Assembly (NCBI GenBank): GCA_046484325.1
Contig: JAWOJB010000090.1
Span: forward strand, 1-25,054
Direction: 5' to 3'
DNA: 25,054 nucleotides
DNA from: JAWOJB01 sp046484325
GTDB taxonomy: Bacteria > Actinomycetota > Acidimicrobiia > Spongiisociales > ZC4RG35
Positions 1 through 7,697 of the stretch are shown here, in pieces. Under the pieces are notes generated by a model, which was not told the DNA's origin, searched no databases, and was given only the letters and a program-made list of their open reading frames with translations. Numbering within the stretch: position 1 is the stretch's first letter; each line of letters starts with the position of its first letter. A program made the translations under genes and the position numbers.

Positions 1-1
1 C

Positions 2-2851
2 TTCGAGAACGACTACAAGACCCTCGACCTCAGCTTCATGGAGAGCGTGTGGTGGGCCTTCAAGCAGCTGTGGGACCAGGGCCTCGTCTACCGCGACTTC
101 AAGGTCCTGCCGTACTACTTCGGTGCCACCACGCCCCTGTCGAACTTCGAGGCGAACCTCGACTACCGGGACACCGACGACCCGTCGATCACGGTGAGGC
201 TCGAAGTGACCGGGGGGACGGGGCCCGCCCGGCCCGGCGATCACCTGCTCATCTGGACGACCACCCCCTGGACCCTGCCCGGGAACCTGGCGGTGGCGGT
301 GGGTGAGAGCCTCGAGTACGCCCGGGTCGCCGACGGCGCCGATCACTACTGGATCGCCGTCGACCGTGTCGGCTCGGTGTGGAAGGAACCTCCCGACATC
401 GCGGCCACCGCCGTCGGAGCCGAGTTGCTCGGTACCGAGTACCGGCCGCCGTTCGACTACTTCGCGGGCGAGGGCGCCCGCGGGGCGTTCCGGGTGATCG
501 GTTCCGAGGACGTGACCACCGACGAGGGCACCGGTCTCGTCCACATGGCGCCCGCCTACGGCGAGGCCGACTTCCATGCCCTCCAGGCAGCCGGGCTGGC
601 CGTGCTCGTCGACCCGGTCGACGCCGAAGGTCGCTTCACGGCCGAGGTCCCCGACCTCGAAGGGCTCAATGTGAAGGATGCCGACGACGTCATCCTGGGT
701 CTCCTCGAGGGCGCCGGGGTACTCGTGCACCGATCGAGGATCCGCCACTCGTACCCCTTCTGCTACCGCACCGGCACCCCCCTCATCTACAAGGCCATTC
801 CCACCTGGTTCGTCGGGGTCGAGCGGCTCAAGGACCGGATGGTCGAGCTGAACAAGCGAATCCACTGGGTCCCGGACCACGTCGGGACCCGGCGCTTCGG
901 GAACTGGCTGGAGGATGCCCGGGACTGGGCGGTGAGCCGCAATCGGTACTGGGGCTCGTGCATCCCGATCTGGGAGTGCGACCGGTGCGGCCGCCAGGAC
1001 TGCGTCGGGTCGCTCGACGAGCTCGAGGAACGCTCGGGCACCCGCCCCGACGACCTGCACAAGCACGTCGTGGACGAGATCACCTGGCCGTGTGCTCGCC
1101 AGGAGGGAGGATGCCAGGGGACGATGCGGCGCGTGCCCGAGGTGCTCGACGTCTGGTTCGACGCCGGCTCGATGCCGTACGGCCAGGTCCACTATCCGTT
1201 CGAGAACCAGGACCGGTTCCGTCAGGCCTTTCCCGCCCAGTTCATCGCCGAGGGGCTCGACCAGACCCGAGGATGGTTCTACACCCTGCACGTGCTCGCC
1301 ACCGCCCTCTTCGACGCACCCGCCTTCCAGAACTGCGTCGTAAACGGGCTGATCCTCGCCGAGGACGGCCGCAAGATGTCGAAGAGCCTCAAGAACTACC
1401 CGGATCCCTTCGAGATCTTCGACGAGTTGGGAGCCGACGCCCTCCGGGCATTCCTCATCAACTCACCGGTCCTGCGGGCCGAGCCACTCCGCTTCTCGAG
1501 GGATGGCGTCAGGGAGGTGGTCCGCTCGGTGATGCTGCCCCTCTGGAACACCTTCTCGTTCTTCACCACCTACGCCGAGGCCGACGGGATCACGCTCGGC
1601 GATCTCGCCGCCGCGCCACCTCCCGACGAGCGGGCGGAGCTCGACCGTTGGGTCCTGTCGGTGCTGCAGAGCCTCATCGGAGAGGTCAACCGCCAAATGG
1701 AGGGCTACTACCTCTACAACGTCATCCCCCCGACGCTCGGGTTCATCGACGACCTCACCAACTGGTACGTGCGGCGCTCCCGCCGGCGCTTCTGGAGGAC
1801 CCGGGGGGCCGGCGACGATCGCGACAAGCTGGCCGCCTTCGCCACCCTGTACGAGGTGCTCACGACCTTCGCGGCCGTGCTCGCCCCGGTGTTGCCGTTC
1901 GTGACCGAGCGCCTCTATCAGGAGCTCGTAGCCTCCCACGCTCCGGAGGCGCCATTGAGCGTCCACCACCTCGACTTCCCGGCAGCCGACCACCGGCTCA
2001 TCGATGCCGATCTGGAGCGCTCGATGAGTACGGTTCGGTCGATCATCCGACTCGGGCACGGGCTCCGCAAGGAGTCGGCGATCCGGGTCCGCCAGCCGCT
2101 TCGACGGCTCACCGTGTTCAGCCGCGACGAGCTGGTACACCGATCGGTGGAGACCCACATCGAGCTGATCGCCGACGAGCTCAACGTCCACGAGGTCGTC
2201 GTCCACCGAGACGAGACCGAGCTCGTTGACCTGGCGGCGCGGGCCGACTTCCGGAGGCTGGGACCGCGGCTTGGCCCGAAGATGAAGGAGGTGGCGGCCG
2301 CCATCGGCGCACTCGGCCCTGCCACGGTCGAGAGGCTCCTGGAAGGGGCGACCGTCGACGCCGCCGGGGAGACGATCGGCATCGACGACTGTGTCGTGGT
2401 GCGCACCCCTCGGGCCAACACGGCCGTCGCCGCCGAGGGGCAGGTCACGGTGGCCCTCGATACCCGCGTGGACGAGGCGCTCGCCGCCGAGGGTCTCGCC
2501 CGCGAGCTCACGAGCCGGCTCCAGCAGCTTCGAAGGGAGGTCGGGTTGGCGGTGTCGGACCGGGTCGCCGTCACCTGGTACTCCGACGACCCGACGCTCG
2601 CCGCCGCCATCGAAGCCCACGCCGAGGCGATCGCCGGAGAGGTATTGGCCGTCAGCCTCGTGCGCGCGACTGCCGATTCGGCGGCCACGGTTACGGTCGA
2701 CGGCCGTCGGGTCGACGTGACGCTGCGACAGGTCGACGGCTACCTAGCCGCCTGCCATCCAGCGCTCCTCGTCGCCCGCGACCGGTTCCTCTGCCTCCAC
2801 GGCCTCATCGCCCGGCTCCACGACCTCGGCATCGATGTCCGCGCCCTCTGA
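2..2851 (+). CDS. ileS: Isoleucyl-tRNA synthetase, 5' end cut by window edge
   Basis: Charges tRNA-Ile with isoleucine in the cytoplasm (class I aminoacyl-tRNA synthetase). The frame is open from base 2, so the N-terminus with the HIGH motif lies outside the window. About 949 residues are visible against roughly 1040 for actinobacterial-type IleS. The CP1 editing domain shows WTTTPWTLPGNLAV and GTGLVHMAPAYGEADFH. A Cys-rich segment (WECDRCGRQDC) follows SRNRYWGS. The KMSKS signature is intact at 1373-1387, followed by the anticodon-binding domain (LDRWVLSVLQSLI, NWYVRRSRRRFW). The last 36 codons, including the stop, overlap antisense with divIVA. The normal family end seems to fall near VTVDGRRVDVTL, so the final 30 or so residues look like read-through extension. 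The gene lies tail to tail with divIVA, whereas in many Gram-positive genomes ileS follows divIVA on the same strand. Identity is certain. Confidence 0.97.
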   Translation, partial: FENDYKTLDLSFMESVWWAFKQLWDQGLVYRDFKVLPYYFGATTPLSNFEANLDYRDTDDPSITVRLEVTGGTGPARPGDHLLIWTTTPWTLPGNLAVAVGESLEYARVADGADHYWIAVDRVGSVWKEPPDIAATAVGAELLGTEYRPPFDYFAGEGARGAFRVIGSEDVTTDEGTGLVHMAPAYGEADFHALQAAGLAVLVDPVDAEGRFTAEVPDLEGLNVKDADDVILGLLEGAGVLVHRSRIRHSYPFCYRTGTPLIYKAIPTWFVGVERLKDRMVELNKRIHWVPDHVGTRRFGNWLEDARDWAVSRNRYWGSCIPIWECDRCGRQDCVGSLDELEERSGTRPDDLHKHVVDEITWPCARQEGGCQGTMRRVPEVLDVWFDAGSMPYGQVHYPFENQDRFRQAFPAQFIAEGLDQTRGWFYTLHVLATALFDAPAFQNCVVNGLILAEDGRKMSKSLKNYPDPFEIFDELGADALRAFLINSPVLRAEPLRFSRDGVREVVRSVMLPLWNTFSFFTTYAEADGITLGDLAAAPPPDERAELDRWVLSVLQSLIGEVNRQMEGYYLYNVIPPTLGFIDDLTNWYVRRSRRRFWRTRGAGDDRDKLAAFATLYEVLTTFAAVLAPVLPFVTERLYQELVASHAPEAPLSVHHLDFPAADHRLIDADLERSMSTVRSIIRLGHGLRKESAIRVRQPLRRLTVFSRDELVHRSVETHIELIADELNVHEVVVHRDETELVDLAARADFRRLGPRLGPKMKEVAAAIGALGPATVERLLEGATVDAAGETIGIDDCVVVRTPRANTAVAAEGQVTVALDTRVDEALAAEGLARELTSRLQQLRREVGLAVSDRVAVTWYSDDPTLAAAIEAHAEAIAGEVLAVSLVRATADSAATVTVDGRRVDVTLRQVDGYLAACHPALLVARDRFLCLHGLIARLHDLGIDVRAL

Positions 2852-3568
2852 CGAGCCTTCGTCCGACGGCGGCTCGCCGGTGGCGCCCAGGTCCTCGACG
2901 TCGTCCGGTTCGTCCACCAGACCGACGTCTTCGAGCTCGGCTTCCACGGCCTCGACCAGCTCGCCCGCCTCGGCCTCGTCGATCTCGGCCGAGGCCGCGG
3001 CCTCGGCCTCGGCCTCGGCCAGGATCTCGTCGGGGGTGAGGGCGTCATCTCCGCCGAGGACGACCGGCTCCGGCTCCTCGTCCGAACCGATCGTCTCGAG
3101 CTGCACCCCGGCGGACTCGACCGCCTCCTCCATGGCGACCAGGTCCGCCCCGACCGCGGCGGCCAGGCCCTGGAGCTTGCCGCGGAGCTCCTCGACCGCC
3201 TGGCGCATCGTCAGCACCTGGTGGCTGAGTCGAGTCCGCTCTTCATCCCGCTCGTCGACGATCTGTTCCGCTTCGATCCTGGCATCGGCGAGGATCCGCT
3301 CGGCATCGGTCCGGGCCTCGTCGAGCATCCCGTCGGCAGCCTTCTGCGCTGCCAGCAGGGCACGCGAGATGGACGAGGCGTCCCCACCGCCCTCGGCCAT
3401 CTGCCGCTCGAGCGACGCGATCCGCTCCCGCGCCGTCTCGAGCTGCTGCTCGTAGTCCCGGAGCGACGTGACGACCTCGTCGAGGAAGTCGTCGACCTCG
3501 TCGAGGTCGTACCCGCGCAGCGCGGTACCGAAGGTCTTCTGCTGGACGTCAATGGGTGTCAAGGGCAT
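2744..3568 (-). CDS. divIVA: DivIVA/Wag31-type polar growth and septum protein
   Basis: A coiled-coil scaffold that binds curved membrane at poles and septa and, in actinobacteria, directs polar wall growth. The N-terminus MPLTPIDVQQKTFGTALRGYD is the DivIVA lipid-binding domain, followed by DLDEVDDFLDEVV and a long heptad coiled coil to about residue 150. The C-terminal third is low-complexity and strongly acidic (AEAEAEAAASAEIDEAEAGE), encoded by a GCCGAG-type hexamer tract near 2995-3020. I chose ATG 3568 because AGAGG lies 5 bases upstream; the in-frame GTG at 3571 is too close to that site. Length is about 274 aa. It is the last gene of the minus-strand operon, 61 bp after yggT, and its final 36 codons (with stop) overlap the 3' end of ileS on the other strand. 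No terminator hairpin is visible behind it. Confidence 0.93.
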   Translation of the reverse strand: MPLTPIDVQQKTFGTALRGYDLDEVDDFLDEVVTSLRDYEQQLETARERIASLERQMAEGGGDASSISRALLAAQKAADGMLDEARTDAERILADARIEAEQIVDERDEERTRLSHQVLTMRQAVEELRGKLQGLAAAVGADLVAMEEAVESAGVQLETIGSDEEPEPVVLGGDDALTPDEILAEAEAEAAASAEIDEAEAGELVEAVEAELEDVGLVDEPDDVEDLGATGEPPSDEGSSEGADIDAEVVEPGDEAVEAEEPVAGDEERWMAGG

Positions 3569-3629
3569 CACACAACCTCTGGTGCCATCCGCCGAGGATA
3601 CGGCCCCACCCGCGACCTACCAAGCACCA

Positions 3630-3890
3630 TCAGCAGACCAACCGCTGCAACAGGGCGATCCCGAGCAGCAGGACGATGGGCGAGAGGTCGAGCATGGCGC
3701 CTCCCAGCCGGATGGGGGGAAGCACGCGTCGCAACGGGAGCACGACCGGGTAGATGATCCGATCCAGGAACACCACGACCCGGCCGAGGGGATGGTCCGC
3801 GCCGATCCGGATCCAGCTCAAGATCACCCACAGGAGGACGGCGAACGAGTAGATCTGCAGGAGGAAGCAGGCGAGACCGCGCAATCCCAT
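3630..3890 (-). CDS. yggT: YggT family small membrane protein
   Basis: An 86-aa protein with two hydrophobic segments (about residues 7-26 and 64-84) separated by a basic, proline-containing stretch (IIYPVVLPLRRVLPPIRLGG), which is the YggT family pattern. The family is found beside sepF in Gram-positive dcw clusters (ylmG position); its role is unclear, with proposed links to membrane or division organisation. The ATG at 3890 lies 3 bp after the sepF stop, so translation is probably coupled; no clear Shine-Dalgarno site is seen. Function beyond the family name is not supported by the sequence. Confidence 0.88.
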   Translation of the reverse strand: MGLRGLACFLLQIYSFAVLLWVILSWIRIGADHPLGRVVVFLDRIIYPVVLPLRRVLPPIRLGGAMLDLSPIVLLLGIALLQRLVC

Positions 3891-3893
3891 GCG

Positions 3894-4442
3894 TCAGTCG
3901 TCGAGCTCATACGCGCCGAGGCTCCGCAGCCGGTCCCTCTCGAGCTCGCCGAGGGACACTCGCGGCGGCGACACCAGCACGAGGCCTTCTCCGACCTTCG
4001 TCATGGTGCCGTCGAGGGCGTACACGAGGCCCGAGGAGAAGTCGATCACCCGCCTGGTGAGCTCGGGGTGACAGAACCGCAGGTCGAGGACGACCGGCAC
4101 GCGATCGCGAACGCGGTCGGCGAGCGAGCGGGCGTCGGAGAACTCCTCGACCACCAGGATGTCCGCCTGGACACGGTCGGCAGGCACGGTCCGGCCGTAC
4201 TCGTTCCGGGTGGCCGTCGTCCGGGAGGCCGACGCCGACGGCTCGACCCTCCGACCTTCGATCTGGCCCATGGAGAGGACGTTCGAGGGCCGGGCGGCAG
4301 GCGGAGGCTCGACCGGCTCGGGGACGGGGGCTCGGCGCGGGGCCGGAGGCTCACCGCCCTGCTCGGCGTAGGGGTCGTGATCGACCCCCTCTTCGTCGAC
4401 GAGGCCGAGATACACGAGCGCCTTGGAGAACAACGATGCCAT
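3894..4442 (-). CDS. sepF: SepF, FtsZ membrane anchor
   Basis: A 182-aa cytoplasmic division protein that tethers FtsZ to the membrane in bacteria lacking FtsA. The start MASLFSKALVYLGL forms the usual amphipathic membrane-binding helix. A Pro/Glu-rich linker follows (about residues 20-60). The C-terminal SepF domain is recognised from DILVVEEFSDARSLADRVRD, PVVLDLRFCHPELTRRVIDFSSGLVYALDG and KVGEGLVLVSP. The ATG at 4442 shares one base with the yggS stop (TGATG), so translation is coupled. The frame stays open far upstream into yggS and pgeF, but that part is a non-coding shadow. No ftsA is present in the cluster, which fits SepF being the main FtsZ anchor. Confidence 0.93.
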   Translation of the reverse strand: MASLFSKALVYLGLVDEEGVDHDPYAEQGGEPPAPRRAPVPEPVEPPPAARPSNVLSMGQIEGRRVEPSASASRTTATRNEYGRTVPADRVQADILVVEEFSDARSLADRVRDRVPVVLDLRFCHPELTRRVIDFSSGLVYALDGTMTKVGEGLVLVSPPRVSLGELERDRLRSLGAYELDD

Positions 4443-5089
4443 CAAGGCGCAAAGATAGCCCGTCCGACCCGGATCAACGTCGCACCTTCCTCGACCGCCA
4501 CCTCGAAGTCGTCGGTCATGCCCATCGAGAGCTCGCCGGCGGCCGGCTCGAGGGCAGCCACCCGATCCCGGATCCGGCGGAGTTCCACGAAGTAGGGGCG
4601 GGCCAACTCGGCCGTCTCCACGACGGGCGGGATCGCCATCACGCCGGCCACCCGTACTCCCATGGCGAGCATCTGCTCGGCGGTCCCAACCGCCTCCTCC
4701 GGCATCACCCCGTGCTTCTGCGGCTCCCGGCCGATGTTCACCTGCAACAGCGCCGGCGGTGGGAGTCCCGGCCCCTTGATCCAGGCCTCGGCCAGGGTCA
4801 CACGGTCCAGGGAGTGGAGGAGCACGACCGCCGGACGGACCACCCGCACCTTGTTGCGCTGGAGCGGGCCGATGAAGTGCCAGCGGATGTCGGCGGGGAG
4901 CGCGGGGACCTTGGCCTGCAGCTCCTGGGCGCGGTTCTCCCCGAAGTCCCGCTGTCCCTGCTCGTAGAGGCAACGGATCTCGTCGGCCGTCCGCTCCTTG
5001 GTGACGGCCACCAACCTCACGTCCCCCGGACGTCTGCCCGAGCGCTCGACGGCGGTGGCGATCCGCTCCCGCACCGTACCGAGGGTCAT
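4442..5089 (-). CDS. yggS: YggS/PLPBP family pyridoxal phosphate homeostasis protein
   Basis: A 215-aa single-domain PLP-binding protein of the YggS/PROSC family, which buffers pyridoxal phosphate and affects amino-acid balance; no enzymatic reaction is established for the family. Visible family motifs are LVAVTKERTADEI (PLP lysine about K31), DFGENRAQEL, WHFIGPLQRNK, LLQVNIGREPQKHGV, and the C-terminal LSMGMTDDFEVAVEEGATLIRVGRAIF phosphate-binding region. The ATG at 5089 overlaps the pgeF stop as ATGA. The reading frame continues upstream without a stop, but family length and the overlap both favour this start. The place between pgeF and sepF matches the ylmD-ylmE-ylmF order of Gram-positive dcw clusters. 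Confidence 0.94.
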   Translation of the reverse strand: MTLGTVRERIATAVERSGRRPGDVRLVAVTKERTADEIRCLYEQGQRDFGENRAQELQAKVPALPADIRWHFIGPLQRNKVRVVRPAVVLLHSLDRVTLAEAWIKGPGLPPPALLQVNIGREPQKHGVMPEEAVGTAEQMLAMGVRVAGVMAIPPVVETAELARPYFVELRRIRDRVAALEPAAGELSMGMTDDFEVAVEEGATLIRVGRAIFAP

Positions 5090-5712
5090 GGCGACAACCA
5101 TCCGATGGCGGCCATCCGGTGGCCGGTGCCGTCGGCCCGATGTGAGAAGCAACCGGGCTCGTGCCGGGTGCATCGCCCCGCCATCCACACCGGGATCGGC
5201 TCGAGCTGGGCGGCCGCCACCCCCCAGAGGTCCACCGATGGGCTGCCCCAGGTCGTGTGCCCGATGTGGCCGGGGAACGCCGCGACCACCTCGGGCCCCA
5301 CCTCGTAACAGCACGCCCCGATCGATGGGCCGACGGCCGCCCGAAGCGGTTCGATGCCGGCGTCGTGCATGGCCCGCACCAACTCGCCGATGACCCCGGC
5401 AGCCAGCCCTCGCCACCCGGCGTGGGCCACCCCCACGCCACGCTCGGCTTCGACCACGACGCCCAGACAGTCGGCGGTGAAGACCGCGAGCGGAAGCCCG
5501 GGTGTCTGCGTGAAGACTGCGTCGGCCGGTCCCTGGTCCCCGGCCGCCGACGCAAGCACCACGCCGGCACCGTGAACCTGGGCCACCGTGGCCCACCGGT
5601 CGGAGATGCCGAGAAGGCCGGACACCGCCGAGCGAGCCCCCGGGTCGCCCCGCATGTCGCCGTCTGCGCCGAGCGTGAACGCCACCCCCGATCGACCGGG
5701 GGGTCGGATCAT
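5086..5712 (-). CDS. pgeF: Polyphenol oxidase family (YfiH/YlmD) protein, peptidoglycan editing factor
   Basis: A 208-aa protein of the multicopper-oxidase-like laccase-domain family DUF152. In E. coli the homologue removes wrongly made UDP-MurNAc-L-Ser, which fits its place in a wall-synthesis operon. The three metal-ligand motifs are present: AQVHGA (about H47), FTADCLGVV (C82) and HAGWRGLAAG (H97). The later PSIGACCYEVGPEV segment is also typical. The ATG at 5712 overlaps the ftsZ stop as ATGA, and its own stop overlaps yggS in the same way. The function in this organism is inferred by homology. Confidence 0.92.
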   Translation of the reverse strand: MIRPPGRSGVAFTLGADGDMRGDPGARSAVSGLLGISDRWATVAQVHGAGVVLASAAGDQGPADAVFTQTPGLPLAVFTADCLGVVVEAERGVGVAHAGWRGLAAGVIGELVRAMHDAGIEPLRAAVGPSIGACCYEVGPEVVAAFPGHIGHTTWGSPSVDLWGVAAAQLEPIPVWMAGRCTRHEPGCFSHRADGTGHRMAAIGWLSP

Positions 5713-6755
5713 CCCTGCACGAACGAGGGGATCTCGAGGTCCCCGGACGAGGAGGCCGCCGCGGTCTGTCGGGTCCCCGCCGCCGGACGCCGGTTGCGCC
5801 TATCGAACCCGGCTGCGATCACGGTCACCCGCATCTCCTCGCCGAGGTTGTCGTCGATGAACGCCCCGAAGATGATGTCGGCGTCGTCGTCGGCATGGTC
5901 GGCCACGGCCTTGGCGGCGGTGGTCGCCTCGTGCAGGGTCATCGAGGATGGGCCGGCCACCGACAGCAGCACCCCACGCGCCCCGTCCATCCCCGCCTCC
6001 AGCATCGGGCTGGCGATGGCCCGTTCGGCCGCCTGCTTCGCCCGCTCCTCCCCGCTCGCCCGGCCGATGCCCATCACCGCCGATCCGGCGTCGGACATCA
6101 CGGTCTTCACGTCGGCGAAGTCGACGTTGATCAGCCCGGGGGTGGTGATGAGGTCGGTGATGCCGGTCACGCCGTTCATGAGCACGTCGTCGGCGAGCCG
6201 GAAGGTCTCGAGCATCGGCGCCTTGGGGTCGCCGATCTCGAGCAGGCGGTCGTTGGGGATCACGATGAGCGTGTCGACGGCCTCGCGGAGAGCCGAGATC
6301 CCCTCCTCGGCGTTGACCGCTCGGCGGCGCCCCTCGAACCCGAACGGTCGGGTGACCACACCCACCGTGAGAGCGCCGAGGTTGCGGGCGACCTCGGCCA
6401 CCACGGGCGCACCACCGGTCCCGGTCCCACCCCCCTCGCCGCAGGTGATGAAGACCATGTCGGCACCCTTGAGGACCTCCTCCAGCTCCTGGCGGTGGGC
6501 ATCGGCCGCCGCCCGCCCCACCTCGGGATTCGCCCCCGCCCCGAGACCCCGGGTGATGTCCCGTCCGATGTCGAGCTTCACGTCGGCGTCCGACATGAGC
6601 AGCACCTGGGCGTCGGTGTTCAGGGCGATGAACTCGACCCCGCGGACCCCGGCGTCGACCATCCGGTTGACAGCGTTGACGCCGCCACCGCCGACCCCCA
6701 CCACCTTGATGACGGCGAGGTACCCGCCGGTCTGAGCCGCTTTTCCGGTCGCCAT
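5709..6755 (-). CDS. ftsZ: Cell division GTPase FtsZ
   Basis: A tubulin-like GTPase of 348 aa that forms the cytokinetic ring. Nucleotide-binding and polymerisation motifs are complete: VVGVGGGGVNAVNRM (about residues 18-32), the signature GGGTGTGG at 108-115 within GEGGGTGTGGAPVVAE (the actinobacterial version), TRPFGFEG, and the T7 loop NVDFAD at 210-215 with its catalytic aspartates. The C-terminal core peptide is DLEIPSFVQG. The linker between core and tail peptide is only about 20 residues, which is short. The ATG at 6755 has GGAGG at 6763-6767, spaced 7 bases. A 144-bp leader separates it from ftsQ, suggesting an extra internal promoter, while its stop overlaps pgeF (ATGA). SepF downstream is the expected partner. 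Confidence 0.98.
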   Translation of the reverse strand: MATGKAAQTGGYLAVIKVVGVGGGGVNAVNRMVDAGVRGVEFIALNTDAQVLLMSDADVKLDIGRDITRGLGAGANPEVGRAAADAHRQELEEVLKGADMVFITCGEGGGTGTGGAPVVAEVARNLGALTVGVVTRPFGFEGRRRAVNAEEGISALREAVDTLIVIPNDRLLEIGDPKAPMLETFRLADDVLMNGVTGITDLITTPGLINVDFADVKTVMSDAGSAVMGIGRASGEERAKQAAERAIASPMLEAGMDGARGVLLSVAGPSSMTLHEATTAAKAVADHADDDADIIFGAFIDDNLGEEMRVTVIAAGFDRRNRRPAAGTRQTAAASSSGDLEIPSFVQG

Positions 6756-6899
6756 GGAACGTCCTCCGGGAGTATCGAGAAACGGCGACGCGAAGGCGCC
6801 GCCCGTACGGTCAACTAGAGGTTTACCGCATCACGCCGCAAACCTCAACCCTTGAAGACTCAACCTCATCTAGACATCGAGACTTCGAGTCCGCCTGGC
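6756..6899 (-). promoter_or_regulatory. ftsQ-ftsZ intergenic leader with repeated GGTTGAG motif
   Basis: This 144-bp gap is richer in A/T than its surroundings. On the minus strand GGTTGAG occurs twice (6865-6859 and 6850-6844), set 15 bp apart. A possible weak promoter is TTGAGG (6848-6843), a 17-bp spacer, then TAAACC (6825-6820). An 8-bp palindrome CCGTACGG lies at 6803-6810, and the ftsZ Shine-Dalgarno GGAGG at 6767-6763. An ftsZ-proximal promoter is common in actinobacteria, so a promoter here is plausible, but the assigned boxes are weak. Confidence 0.35.
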
Positions 6900-7697
6900 T
6901 CACCCGTCCTCACTCTCTGGTTCGGTGACGACCTCCCCCCCCTCGCCCACCGGCTCCTCCCCCGGTGGCAGGACCGCAGGACGAGACGGGGCGACCAGGG
7001 TGACGGTCGAGCCGGGTTCCAGACCCCCGTCGAGTATCGCCGCCAGCACCCGGGCCTTGGCCTCCATGTCGACCGGAGCCCCCAGGCGCACGACCATCCC
7101 CAACACCTCCGCCGTGAGCTCGTCGTCGAGCACGACCACCGCTCCAGTGGCGATGTCGGGTCGGAGGGCGTCGACGAAGGCCAGCGCCGCCGTCAGCCTT
7201 CGATCGACGGCTTCCCCCACTGGCTCGCCGGCCGGGCCAACCACCTTGGGGAACCCATCGGCCGGCTCGGCCGAGGACCCGAGCGCCACCCCGTCGGCTG
7301 CGAGCCATACCCACCCATCCTGACGTCTGACCCAGGCCACCGGATACCGCTCCTCGATGCGTACCTCGACCCGATCGGGCCACGACCGGGCCACCACGGC
7401 GGCGCGGATCCAGGGATCGGCCAGCAGGGCCCGCTCGACCGCTCCGGCGTCGACCGAGGCGAGCGGGATGCCGGCCACGACTCCGGCCTCGGCCAGGATC
7501 GAGCGAGCCGAGCTCGACGAGACACCGCGAACCACGACCGATTCCACCGAGAGGAGCGGCGATCGGGCGACCCACACTCCGATCCCGATGATTGCCGCCA
7601 GCGCCAGCAGCCACAGCGCCCGCCGAAGCGAGCCGCTCGCACGATGCTCCTGCACCTCACGGCGTCGAGCGGCGATGCGAGGATCGATGGACGTCAC
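6900..7697 (-). CDS. ftsQ: Cell division protein FtsQ/DivIB
   Basis: A bitopic membrane protein of 265 aa that joins the divisome with FtsL (and FtsB). A basic cytoplasmic N-terminus (about residues 1-25) is followed by one membrane segment (RALWLLALAAIIGIGVWVA, about 26-44). A POTRA domain begins at SPLLSVESVVVRGV and includes IPLASVDAGAVERALLADPWIRAAVVARSWPDRVEV, then the FtsQ domain (EERYPVAWVRRQDGW, DGFPKVVGPAGE). The tail is acidic. The start is GTG at 7697, overlapping the murB stop as GTGA. A 144-bp leader, not an overlap, follows before ftsZ. Confidence 0.93.
   Translation of the reverse strand: MTSIDPRIAARRREVQEHRASGSLRRALWLLALAAIIGIGVWVARSPLLSVESVVVRGVSSSSARSILAEAGVVAGIPLASVDAGAVERALLADPWIRAAVVARSWPDRVEVRIEERYPVAWVRRQDGWVWLAADGVALGSSAEPADGFPKVVGPAGEPVGEAVDRRLTAALAFVDALRPDIATGAVVVLDDELTAEVLGMVVRLGAPVDMEAKARVLAAILDGGLEPGSTVTLVAPSRPAVLPPGEEPVGEGGEVVTEPESEDG

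Noticed and set aside
379..2229. A 616-codon frame on the plus strand within ileS
   Set aside because: It overlaps a recognised synthetase in a different frame and is made of Arg/Gly/Pro repeats typical of frame shadows.
2600..2743. Search for a terminator at the end of the minus-strand operon behind divIVA
   Set aside because: No GC stem with a following T-run was seen; the region is ileS coding sequence.
2991..3021. GCCTCG-type hexamer tract
   Set aside because: It is the coding sequence for the Ala/Glu-rich DivIVA tail, so amino-acid composition explains it.
6823..6903. A 26-codon ORF from a GTG overlapping the ftsQ stop (GTGA) into the ftsZ leader
   Set aside because: Many codons end in A or T, there is no family resemblance, and the region looks regulatory. 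The identical length to the ftsL-ftsI ORF is probably chance.
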